The position numbers were made by a program, and so were the translations under genes. Below the pieces are notes generated by a model, which searched no databases, was not told the origin of the DNA, and saw only the letters and a program-made list of their open reading frames with translations. Shown in pieces: positions 16,858 to 26,157 of a stretch of DNA of 64,000 nt (its first letter is position 1; each line of letters begins with the position of its first letter). Source of the DNA: Kingella denitrificans ATCC 33394 (lineage in GTDB: Bacteria > Pseudomonadota > Gammaproteobacteria > Burkholderiales > Neisseriaceae); NCBI RefSeq assembly GCF_000190695.1, contig NZ_GL870929.1, forward strand, positions 578,611 to 642,610. The letters are read 5' to 3'.

Positions 16858-18267
16858 TTATGAAGGCTGTCCGCCCAACTGCGACAAGGCTTGTGCCACG
16901 CGGTTGATGCTGCCTGCGCCCATGGTCAGGACCACATCGCCGTCCTGCAAAATGCTCAGCAGGGTTTGCGGTAGCGCCTGCACGTCGGCACAATAAATCG
17001 GCTCAACCAAGCCGCGCGCGCGCACCGCATTGGCCAGCGAGTGCCCGTTGGCATCGGCAATCGGCGCCTCGCCGGCGGCATATACTTCGGTCAGCACCAC
17101 GCGGTCGGCGGTGGATAAAATATCGACGAATTGATAAAACAAATCTTTGGTGCGCGTATAACGGTGCGGCTGGAACGCCAATACCAGACGGCGGCCGGGA
17201 TACGCGCCGCGCGTGGCGGCAATGGTCGATGCCATTTCCACGGGATGATGGCCGTAATCGTCGATAATCAGGGCTTCGCCGCCGGAAGGCAGCGCAATGT
17301 TGCCGTAGCTTTGGAAGCGGCGGCCGACACCTGCGAAATTAGCCAAGCCCTGTTGGATGGCTTCAATGGGCGCCTTGCATTCGAGTGCGACGCCGATGCT
17401 GGCCAGCGCGTTCAACACATTGTGGCGGCCGGGCAGGTTCAGGGTCACGTCAAATTCGTGGACGCTGCCGGTATGGCGCGTGTGCGCGGTGAACTGCATT
17501 TGCGCGCCGTTCGTGCGGACGTTGGTGGCGTAAATATCGGCCGTTTCGTCTTCAATGGCATATGTGGCGAACGGTTTTTTGATTTTGGGCAGAATGCTGC
17601 GGACGTGTTCGCTGTCCACACACAAAAATGCTTTGCCATAAAACGGCATGCGGTGCACGAAATCGATAAAGGCCTGGTGCAGCCGCTGCACGTCCTGCCC
17701 GTAGGTGTCCATGTGGTCTTCGTCGATATTGGTAACCACGGTGATGACAGGCGACAAATACAGGAAAGACGCATCGCTTTCATCGGCTTCGGCCACCAGA
17801 TATTCGCCTTTGCCCAATTTGGCATTCGTGCCGGCGGCGGTGAGTTTGCCGCCAATGACGAAGGTCGGGTCCATACCGGCCGCACCCAGAATGGAAGCGG
17901 TCAGGCTGGTGGTGGTGGTTTTGCCGTGCGTACCGGCAATGGCGATGCCGTCTTTCAGGCGCATGAGTTCCGCCAGCATCATGGCGCGCGGAATCACGGG
18001 AATGTGCTGTGCCAAAGCAGCCTGCACTTCGGGATTGTCGGCCTTTATGGCGGTGGACGTTACCACCACTTCGGCACCTTCGATGTGTTCCGCCGTGTGG
18101 CCGGGAAACACGCGCACGCCCAAATCACTCAAATGCTGGGTCATGGCGCTTTGGCTCTGGTCCGAGCCCGACACTTGGAAACCCAGATTGTGCAACACTT
18201 CGGCAATGCCGCACATGCCGGAACCGCCGATGCCGACAAAATGGATACGTTTGATTCTGTTTTTCAT
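16858..18267 (-). CDS. murC: UDP-N-acetylmuramate--L-alanine ligase
   Basis: MurC adds L-Ala to UDP-MurNAc, the first amino acid of the peptidoglycan stem. The 469-residue product has the N-terminal Rossmann motif HFVGIGGSGMCGIAE (9-23), the ATP loop GTHGKTTTTS near residue 115, ATYAIED and NVLNALA in the central domain, and DDYGHHPVEMASTI in the C-terminal domain, where the His pair is typical of MurC. A DUS is read as EVQAALAQH. murG, normally just upstream in neisserial division clusters, is not present; a short gap and nudB lie there instead. Confidence 0.98.
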   Translation of the reverse strand: MKNRIKRIHFVGIGGSGMCGIAEVLHNLGFQVSGSDQSQSAMTQHLSDLGVRVFPGHTAEHIEGAEVVVTSTAIKADNPEVQAALAQHIPVIPRAMMLAELMRLKDGIAIAGTHGKTTTTSLTASILGAAGMDPTFVIGGKLTAAGTNAKLGKGEYLVAEADESDASFLYLSPVITVVTNIDEDHMDTYGQDVQRLHQAFIDFVHRMPFYGKAFLCVDSEHVRSILPKIKKPFATYAIEDETADIYATNVRTNGAQMQFTAHTRHTGSVHEFDVTLNLPGRHNVLNALASIGVALECKAPIEAIQQGLANFAGVGRRFQSYGNIALPSGGEALIIDDYGHHPVEMASTIAATRGAYPGRRLVLAFQPHRYTRTKDLFYQFVDILSTADRVVLTEVYAAGEAPIADANGHSLANAVRARGLVEPIYCADVQALPQTLLSILQDGDVVLTMGAGSINRVAQALSQLGGQPS

Positions 18268-18392
18268 AACTTCGTCCGTGTTTTTCAGTGCCGTTGCAAA
18301 ACCGTGTATTTTAAAGTCTTATACGCACTTGCGCCATGCTTTTTTGTGCATTTGCGGCAAATTTTGCGTAATTTTAAAAAGCAGCCTGCACC

Positions 18393-18848
18393 CTACCGCT
18401 GCGCCTGCATGCGATGCCATTCTTCGATAATCTCGCGGTTGGACGGCGAAAAGACTTGTTCCGCCGCCAAAAGTGCAGGCTGCCACGCATAAGCCGTATG
18501 CTCAGACAGGCGGATGGGCGTGCTGCGGTCGATGCGGGCGGAAAACCAATGTTCGGTATTGTGCGTTACGCCGTCCACATAACGGTGCCGCCAATGCGCG
18601 TAAATTTCATAGACCACGCTGCGCCGCCAATCGTGCAGGCTGCTTTCGGCAAGCACGATGCCCGTTTCTTCGGCCACTTCGCGCAAAGCAGCCTGCACCG
18701 GCGTTTCCCCGTCTTCCAGGCTGCCCGTAACCGACTGCCAGAACCCTGCGCGGTCGGCGCGTTCCAGCAGCAATACATGCCCTGCCCCGTCGTGCAGCAA
18801 CACCAGCACGGACACGGGTCTTTTGGGCGGTTTAGATGCAGGCTGCAT
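18393..18848 (-). CDS. nudB: dihydroneopterin triphosphate pyrophosphatase (Nudix)
   Basis: NudB removes pyrophosphate from dihydroneopterin triphosphate in folate synthesis. The 151-residue product has PVSVLVLLHDG, LLLERADRAGFWQSVTGSLEDGE and a complete Nudix box from GSLEDGE to REVAEETGI, with a NTEHWFSARI segment typical of NudB. A DUS lies within the Nudix box and is read as VQAA between its Glu and the REVAEE helix, and another DUS-like site covers the first codons (MQPA). The gene starts 5 nt after mscS on the same strand. Confidence 0.87.
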   Translation of the reverse strand: MQPASKPPKRPVSVLVLLHDGAGHVLLLERADRAGFWQSVTGSLEDGETPVQAALREVAEETGIVLAESSLHDWRRSVVYEIYAHWRHRYVDGVTHNTEHWFSARIDRSTPIRLSEHTAYAWQPALLAAEQVFSPSNREIIEEWHRMQAQR

Positions 18849-18853
18849 TCGGT

Positions 18854-20236
18854 TTATCCTTCCTGTTCATTGGCAGAACGCGTGTCTGTCTGTTCGTGAA
18901 TTTTCGCTTTGCGCAGCGCCAAATCGCTGGGCGCGGATTCGCTCGGCAAAATGCGTACTTCGCGCTGCGGATATGGAAACTCGATTTTTTCTTCGTTGAA
19001 GCGCCGCCAAATGGTCAGCAAAATCGAAGAAAACAGCTTGTTGAACCCGTTTTCCGGATCGCTCACCCAAAAGCCGACACGCAACTGAATGCCATTATCG
19101 CCGAAATTGATAAGGTAGGCGGCAGGCTCCGGCTCTTTGCTGACACGCTCCTGTGCCGCTGCCGCATCTTTCAGAATCTGCAAGGCCAGCGTCAAATCCG
19201 TGTGATACGCCACTTCCACATCCAGCGTTTTGTGCAGCGCTTTCGTGCTGTACGATTCGTTAATCACGGTGGAAGTAACAAAGGTTTCGTTCGGAATCAG
19301 CGCTTCCTCGCCTGCCGCACTGCGCAGCACCACGAAACGCGCCGTCATTTGGGTAACATAGCCCGTGAAACTGTTTACCGTCAGGCGGTCGCCCGGGCGG
19401 ATGGAGCGGTCGGCCAAAATAATGAAGCCCGACACATAATTGCTAGCGATTTTCTGCAAGCCGAAACCCAAGCCCACACCCAGCGCGCCGCCAAACACCG
19501 ACAACACGGTCAAATCAATGCCCACCAAAGGCAGCGCAATCAAAATCGACAGCACCACCGCCGCGCTGGAAATGATTTTGGACAGGACAATCCGCAAGTT
19601 GATGTCGATGTGCCGGCTTTTCATCAACTGTGTATTGAGCCAGCGCGCCAGCCATGTCATCAACAGCAGAATCACGCCGACCCACAACAGGCCGGTGAAC
19701 ATGGTCCACACGCTCAAACGGCTTTTGCCGACCGAAAAACTCAAGCCGTCCAGCCAATTGATAATCCACGTATCGACACCCGAAATCCACAGCACGAAAC
19801 ACAGCCACAAGCCGCCGGCCGCCGTGCGTTCCAGCCAGTCCATCCAATGATACGGCGGCGCCACCGCATGCAGCAGCGACAAACATAGCCGAATCGCCAT
19901 CATCCAGCCCGCCGCCAGCACCAAAAAGCGCAGCCACGCACTGTTAAAACCCAGTAGCTGCCACACAATCTGCGCCACCACGCCGAATATCAGCATGAAA
20001 AACGGGAACAGCAGCCGCTTCAAACTGTGCCGCACCACCCACCAGCGGATGCGTTCGAACACCGCGTGTTGTTGCAGCCGTTCGGACAAACGGTGCGCCA
20101 GCCACACCAGCGCCAACGCCAGCAAAGCCTCGCCCCAGCCCGACGTTTGGCGGAAACTGCGTTCCAGCAGCCGCCCCATCAGCTCGTCGCGCTCAAATAA
20201 ATTGCTAATGATTTCCCACCAAGCGTTTTGCGTCAT
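18854..20236 (-). CDS. MscS-family mechanosensitive channel
   Basis: The 460-residue inner-membrane protein has several N-terminal helices, then the pore helix and beta domain of MscS: GGALGVGLGFGLQKIASNYVSGFIILADRSIRPGD, with the glycine/alanine-rich TM3 pattern and the IRPGD turn. Further conserved elements are GYVTQMTARFVVLRS and LIPNETFVTSTVINES. These channels open on hypo-osmotic shock; the larger N-terminal part resembles the YbdG/YnaI-like class more than short MscS. The ATG at 20236 lies 40 nt below a TATAAT box and is preferred to the upstream in-frame codon. Confidence 0.9.
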   Translation of the reverse strand: MTQNAWWEIISNLFERDELMGRLLERSFRQTSGWGEALLALALVWLAHRLSERLQQHAVFERIRWWVVRHSLKRLLFPFFMLIFGVVAQIVWQLLGFNSAWLRFLVLAAGWMMAIRLCLSLLHAVAPPYHWMDWLERTAAGGLWLCFVLWISGVDTWIINWLDGLSFSVGKSRLSVWTMFTGLLWVGVILLLMTWLARWLNTQLMKSRHIDINLRIVLSKIISSAAVVLSILIALPLVGIDLTVLSVFGGALGVGLGFGLQKIASNYVSGFIILADRSIRPGDRLTVNSFTGYVTQMTARFVVLRSAAGEEALIPNETFVTSTVINESYSTKALHKTLDVEVAYHTDLTLALQILKDAAAAQERVSKEPEPAAYLINFGDNGIQLRVGFWVSDPENGFNKLFSSILLTIWRRFNEEKIEFPYPQREVRILPSESAPSDLALRKAKIHEQTDTRSANEQEG

Positions 20237-20275
20237 AAAATCATCGGTTCCATTTGCAAATTGATATGGTGCGTT

Positions 20276-20304
20276 ATTATATAGCAAACCCATCCAACGC
20301 CCAA
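20276..20304 (-). promoter_or_regulatory. sigma70-like promoter for mscS
   Basis: On the minus strand TTGGGC (20304-20299) and TATAAT (20281-20276) are separated by 17 nt, and the -10 box is about 40 nt upstream of the mscS ATG. The inverted DnaA-box pair at 20307-20329 lies directly upstream of the -35 box. Confidence 0.6.
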
Positions 20305-20306
20305 TT

Positions 20307-20617
20307 TTACCCACAAGATTTGTGGATAACTTTTGCTGCGATTGTGGAGAAAAAATAAAATTGCTTTTGCCGCCAAGCCCATTATATTTTTGCTTATTTT
20401 TTGTGCAAATTTCGCGTTGACAAACTTTGTTTTACATTTATTTATTTGATAAATAATGGATTATTTTAGTGCAGACTGCTTTTTTACATTGTAAAAATAC
20501 GGCAGGTTTTGCTAATCCGTTGATAAAAATACGGGCTTTTTGCACACGGAAATTTTCTGCCGGATTTCCCCTTTCGGCGATATTTTATTGCGGTGCAAAT
20601 GTTGCCCGTTTTCCACG
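20307..20617. other. AT-rich non-coding region with clustered DnaA-box-like 9-mers
   Basis: No gene is visible between 20237 and 20717. Sites close to TTWTNCACA are: TTACCCACA at 20307-20315, a perfect TTATCCACA on the minus strand at 20321-20329, TTCTCCACA (minus, 20343-20351), ATTTGCACA (minus, 20402-20410), TTTTGCACA at 20538-20546 (consensus) and TTTTCCACG at 20609-20617. A very AT-rich stretch with TTTATTTATTTGATAAATAA lies between them. This could be a DnaA-regulated region or a replication origin. No dnaA or dnaN is in the window, so I stay cautious. Confidence 0.4.
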
Positions 20618-20663
20618 CATTTTAATGTGTTGATATGGTCTGTTAAGGGATTTGCCATTATGA

Positions 20664-20706
20664 AAAAGCAGCCTGCACTCCGTATTTCAGGGTGCAGGCT
20701 GCTTTT
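20664..20706. terminator. paired-DUS hairpin
   Basis: AAAAGCAGCCTGCAC and its complement form a 15-bp stem with a 13-nt loop, 11 nt beyond the stop of the DUF4026-like gene. Confidence 0.85.
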
Positions 20707-20717
20707 GTTGCTTTTGT

Positions 20718-22127
20718 TTAATTGGCCGTCAGATAGCGGCGCAGCACATAAGCGGCATCGGGGGCGAGCACCGTTTGCCACGGCGCGCTGTAAATCCGCC
20801 AGTCGGTGATGCTGTCCGTCGGCAGCGTGTACACTTCGCCGCTCTGCATTTCGGGGATTTCGAACGGGTCGTTGTCCAGTTGCACGCGCACCGTGTCGCC
20901 GTTCATCTCCAACACGGTGAACCACATGTGTTCCACGGCTTGCGTGGAAGGCGATTCGCAGCGGATTTTGACGATATAGCCCCACTGCCCTTCTTCCGGC
21001 GCGAAACGGCGGAAGCATTGTTCCAGCAGCGGCAGTTTTTCAATGGCATAAGCGTGCATGCGCGCAGTTTCCAAATCAGACTTCAACAGCATCATATGGG
21101 TTTGTTCGTCGTCCAGCAGCACGCCCAAATCGCCCAAAGGCTGCGGCTTGCCGTCTTGGTCGGCAAATATCACCAAGGAAGGCTCGGTATGGATGTCGTC
21201 GTCCCGGTCGGACATATCGCCGCTAAACGGCAGGACTTTGTTGCGGAACAGGCCTTTTTTCACCGGTGCCAACAGGTTGGACGCCAAAGCCGTCTGCCAC
21301 GGTATCAGCCGCACCGCAATCATCTGCTCTTCCGTGTACACGACCCACATCGGCTCGTCGCCGTCTTCGTACCACGATTCCGGGTCTTGCATCAGGCGCA
21401 TGGCCACCGACTGGATAATACCTTGGCATGCCGACACCTGCGACCGCTCCACCCGTATGATTTCCAATTCCGGCATACCGAATTTCAGCAGTCCGTGCGT
21501 GTGCAGCCAATAATCCGCCGCTTCGGGGTTTTGCGGCGTAATCGCATGAATCACATAGCCCAAATCCAAGCTTGGCAGCGTTTCGGTTTGCGCCGTTTCC
21601 GCCAGCCACATGCCGCTCAGGAATATGCTCGCCACCATATCTTGCAAGGCATAGCATTCGCCGGCCAGCGCATCCATCACCGCCAGTTGCAGCGCCCAAG
21701 ACGTTTGGCTGCCCAATTCATATTCGGTATCGAAATAGGTTTCGCATTCCATAATCTGCGGCGCGCGGTGCATTTCGATGCGCTCGTCTTCCAGCAGGTT
21801 GCGGTCGCGGAATTCGGCCGCTTCATACGACCACTCTTCCGGCGTGTCGTTGGCATAAAACCGCACGCGGAAAATGAAATGCTCCGTCTCGTCCCAATCT
21901 TCGTGGCCGCCGCTGATGACGATGTGGATGAAATCGCTGTCGTCATCCGCTTCCACCGCCAAAATTTCATCCACATCGGCGCGTTGCAGGATTTTCTCCA
22001 AACGTTCGCGCACAACGGCCGGCGTGGGATTGGCCAACGGTGTTTTCATGGCCGCCAAATAAATGCTGGGCGCTTGATAGTCGCCGTTTTTCAAATCTTC
22101 GTATATCGATAAATCTTGCATATCCAT
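20718..22127 (-). CDS. DUF4026/DUF2314-like protein
   Basis: This 469-residue acidic protein has no signal peptide or membrane helix. The C-terminal 90 residues (HMWFTVLEMNGDTVRVQLDN and LPTDSITDWRIYS) match the DUF2314 pattern of a small strand-rich domain that reads an operation 'in terms of a permitted value'; the rest resembles DUF4026. The function is unknown. I chose ATG 22127 because AGGAG lies 9 nt upstream; the longer open frame starts at a TTG without a ribosome site. A TATAAT box (minus, 22172-22167) lies 40 nt upstream. Confidence 0.75.
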   Translation of the reverse strand: MDMQDLSIYEDLKNGDYQAPSIYLAAMKTPLANPTPAVVRERLEKILQRADVDEILAVEADDDSDFIHIVISGGHEDWDETEHFIFRVRFYANDTPEEWSYEAAEFRDRNLLEDERIEMHRAPQIMECETYFDTEYELGSQTSWALQLAVMDALAGECYALQDMVASIFLSGMWLAETAQTETLPSLDLGYVIHAITPQNPEAADYWLHTHGLLKFGMPELEIIRVERSQVSACQGIIQSVAMRLMQDPESWYEDGDEPMWVVYTEEQMIAVRLIPWQTALASNLLAPVKKGLFRNKVLPFSGDMSDRDDDIHTEPSLVIFADQDGKPQPLGDLGVLLDDEQTHMMLLKSDLETARMHAYAIEKLPLLEQCFRRFAPEEGQWGYIVKIRCESPSTQAVEHMWFTVLEMNGDTVRVQLDNDPFEIPEMQSGEVYTLPTDSITDWRIYSAPWQTVLAPDAAYVLRRYLTAN

Positions 22128-22389
22128 TGCGGTTGGCTCCTTTGCGGACAATTAAAAAATCAGACTATTATAAAAATGAACGTTTATCATCGCATTGCGC
22201 TGCCGCCAAGGCCGGAATTGCGGTGCAAAAAGCAGCCTGCACCCGATATCCGCGCGCAATGACGGCATTATACACAGAATTCGCCGTTGTTCCGCCCGAA
22301 AGCTGCTACAATGCGCCTATCCGCGCGGCGCAAAAGCAGCCTGCACTTTTTGGCCGTTGATTCAAAACAATATGTGAGAAATATAGAAA

Positions 22390-23634
22390 ATGGAACTGCA
22401 AGAATCTTGGAAAAACCGCCTGAAAAAATGGCAAGAACAAAATAAGAAATCCTTTGCCGAGTGGTGGGATAAAAAAAGCAATTCAGCCAAAGTGCTATGT
22501 GCTGCAGCACTGTCTGTCATTATTTTTTTATTGATCTATTTTACTGTTATCAGATGCAGCAGCGAAGATTCTGCCGGATATTGGAACTTCATCATTCTGA
22601 TTGTTTCCTCTCCCGTTGCTTTTGTGATTTGGCAATTTCGGGATGAAAACCAGCGCAAAGACATCAATTTGAAAGAATTTCAAAAACTGTCCGAATGGGT
22701 AAGTGGCACGCATTTGCCGGAAATCAAAATTATTAATAAAAACACAACTAAAAGCAGTTTTACAACCGACAATGAGTCCGCCATATTACCCGAGAAACAA
22801 ATCACCGAACAAATAGAAGAATACTCCAAAGAATATGGGCAGAAACCCGATAACGCCCATTTGGGCACATTCAGCAAATGGAATGGTGCGGTTGCGTTGC
22901 AGATTTCGGCAATTTACAACCTGCTGCCGTTTTTTCGCGGCGATTACGGCGAAAGTTTCCGCCTGCCTGCTTTTAATCTGCTGAAATCGGCTTGGCAGTC
23001 AATGCAACAGGAAAGTTTGAATGATTTGAATGAACCGGGTGAGTTTTATCAACCAGAGGGAGTAATAATTGACGAGCTAGAACAAACAGCGCAAAGCCCT
23101 ATGGGTATTGCACTAACTCAAGTTTTGTTAAGCCTGAACCGTGAAAGTACGCAACTAAACCTGCGGGATTTTCCGGAAACGTTGCCGAATATTTGTTTGG
23201 CAGGTATAGATTTTGATTTTAGCGAGATAAAAGAAAAAGCGAAAGAAAAAGCGAGAGATTTATCTCAATTAAATTTAGATAGTGCAGACTTACGTGCTGC
23301 TAATTTATGCTCTGTAAACTTACACGGTGCTGAATTATTCAATGCTAATTTATCCTATGCAAAATTACAAGATGCTGATTTATCTAATGCTGATTTAAGA
23401 TATGCTGTTTTTACATGGAAGGAATTACGAAAAAGTAGATCACTACTTTCTGCAAAGATAAGGATAAAGAATTTCAGCAGAAATATTTATCCTTACTGGA
23501 AACAGACAGATAGTCAAATATGGGAAAACCTAACAGAACCCGAACAAAAAGAAGCCATGCAAAAATTCTGCAATGAAACACGCATGATTATTTTTGATGA
23601 CGATGGAAACGTAGTAGCCAAACGCCAATCCTAA
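22390..23634 (+). CDS. pentapeptide-repeat membrane protein
   Basis: The 414-residue product has a basic amphipathic start (WKNRLKKWQEQNKKSFAEWW), two membrane helices (about 34-52 and 66-82), a long soluble part and, near residues 290-340, about ten pentapeptide repeats of the A(D/N)LXX type (ADLRAANLCSVNLHGAEL and onwards), which should form a right-handed beta helix. The C-terminus FCNETRMIIFDDDGNVV is charged. The gene is markedly AT-richer than its neighbours, especially after 23040, and contains no DUS, which points to acquisition. Function is unknown; related architectures occur in anti-phage and toxin-related proteins, but I see nothing decisive. Confidence 0.8.
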   Translation: MELQESWKNRLKKWQEQNKKSFAEWWDKKSNSAKVLCAAALSVIIFLLIYFTVIRCSSEDSAGYWNFIILIVSSPVAFVIWQFRDENQRKDINLKEFQKLSEWVSGTHLPEIKIINKNTTKSSFTTDNESAILPEKQITEQIEEYSKEYGQKPDNAHLGTFSKWNGAVALQISAIYNLLPFFRGDYGESFRLPAFNLLKSAWQSMQQESLNDLNEPGEFYQPEGVIIDELEQTAQSPMGIALTQVLLSLNRESTQLNLRDFPETLPNICLAGIDFDFSEIKEKAKEKARDLSQLNLDSADLRAANLCSVNLHGAELFNANLSYAKLQDADLSNADLRYAVFTWKELRKSRSLLSAKIRIKNFSRNIYPYWKQTDSQIWENLTEPEQKEAMQKFCNETRMIIFDDDGNVVAKRQS

Positions 23635-23726
23635 CCAGCCTGCACTCCCTACCCATATTTTCAGCCAGCCTGAAAACACGCTACAATCCGCCTTTACCCG
23701 TTTTTACCGACACAGAGAAACCGACT

Positions 23727-25436
<1,710 letters not shown>

Positions 25437-25449
25437 TGGCATGAAAACG

Positions 25450-25490
25450 AAAGCAGCCTGCACTCGTAGTTGGGGTGCAGGCTGCTTTTT
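25450..25490. terminator. paired-DUS hairpin after proS
   Basis: AAAGCAGCCTGCAC and its complement, with an 11-nt loop and a T run, lie 13 nt past the proS stop. Confidence 0.84.
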
Positions 25491-25520
25491 AACGGGCAAA
25501 CGGCGCAATGGTAGTTTGGG

Positions 25521-25576
25521 GCGAACCGTGCGGCGGCAGCCATCTGAAAGCGCGGGTATGGCGGCAAGACGCCATG
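25521..25576. repeat. dispersed short hairpin repeat, copy 2 (inverted)
   Basis: Read on the minus strand this is CATGGCGTCTTGCCGCCAT, then ACCCGCGC, AGATGGCTGCC and a CACGGTTCG end. It matches copy 1 (2-54) over most of its length and copy 3 (52848-52890) over the first 27 bp with one mismatch. It lies in the non-coding gap between proS and the next gene. Confidence 0.5.
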
Positions 25577-25623
25577 AAAACCATTAGAATGCGGAAACGA
25601 TGAATTCGTTTATTGCAGCTTTA

Positions 25624-25666
25624 AAAAGCAGCCTGCACCCCTAAAATCCGAGTGCAGGCTGCTTTT
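25624..25666 (-). terminator. paired-DUS hairpin
   Basis: AAAAGCAGCCTGCAC and its complement form a 15-bp stem with a 13-nt loop, ending directly at the stop of the Mth938-like gene. Confidence 0.84.
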
Positions 25667-26029
25667 TCACGCCCAGAGCCACGCCCAAACCTGCCGCCCT
25701 TCACTTTGCAGCAGGATATAGGTCCGGCACGCGGCCGCCGTGGTCATGCATTCCAAACTGATGCCCAATTCCGCCGCACGCACGCGCAATGCCGCCGCCG
25801 CAAAATGCTGCCGTTTTCCCGTGCCCAGCAGTATCATTTCCGCGCCCGCGTCAAAAGCAGCCTGCACATCGCCGGCCGAAAAATCCTGCCATGAAGCCTT
25901 GTCCAACGCCACGGCTTTATCGGCCAGCAGCAGCGGGAACGCATGGCGCACCTGCGCGATTTCCACGCCCCCGTCGTCATAACTGTCCACCGGCACGCCG
26001 CCTGCCGAACCCATTTCCTGAAATTTCAT
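25667..26029 (-). CDS. Mth938-like domain (DUF498-type) protein
   Basis: The 120-residue product has the compact Mth938/NDUFAF3-like fold: a VEIAQVRHAFPLLLADK segment, SAGDVQAAFDAGAEMILLGTG with the conserved glycine turn, then LGISLECMTTAAACRTYILL. In mitochondria a relative assists complex I assembly, but bacterial members have no proven role. I chose ATG 26029 because GGGAG lies 8 nt upstream. The VQAAF peptide is encoded by a DUS. The gene is divergent from hom. Confidence 0.8.
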   Translation of the reverse strand: MKFQEMGSAGGVPVDSYDDGGVEIAQVRHAFPLLLADKAVALDKASWQDFSAGDVQAAFDAGAEMILLGTGKRQHFAAAALRVRAAELGISLECMTTAAACRTYILLQSEGRQVWAWLWA

Positions 26030-26157
26030 TTCAAAATCTCCCACACAAAAGCGCGCAAATCGCGAAAAAAGGTGCATAACGCCGCAAAATCGGGTAGGAT
26101 TGCAGGCGTTTTTGTCTATTTATTTTACCCTAATTCTGTTTTTCATCGGGAGTACTC

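Noticed and set aside
20775..22112. 445-codon open frame on the plus strand, antisense to the DUF4026-like gene
   Set aside because: It has Arg/His-rich low-quality composition, no ribosome site and no family pattern; it is the GC-rich shadow of the real gene on the minus strand.
25437..25667. A small gene between proS and the Mth938-like gene
   Set aside because: The frames consist of DUS and repeat sequence and lack a ribosome site.
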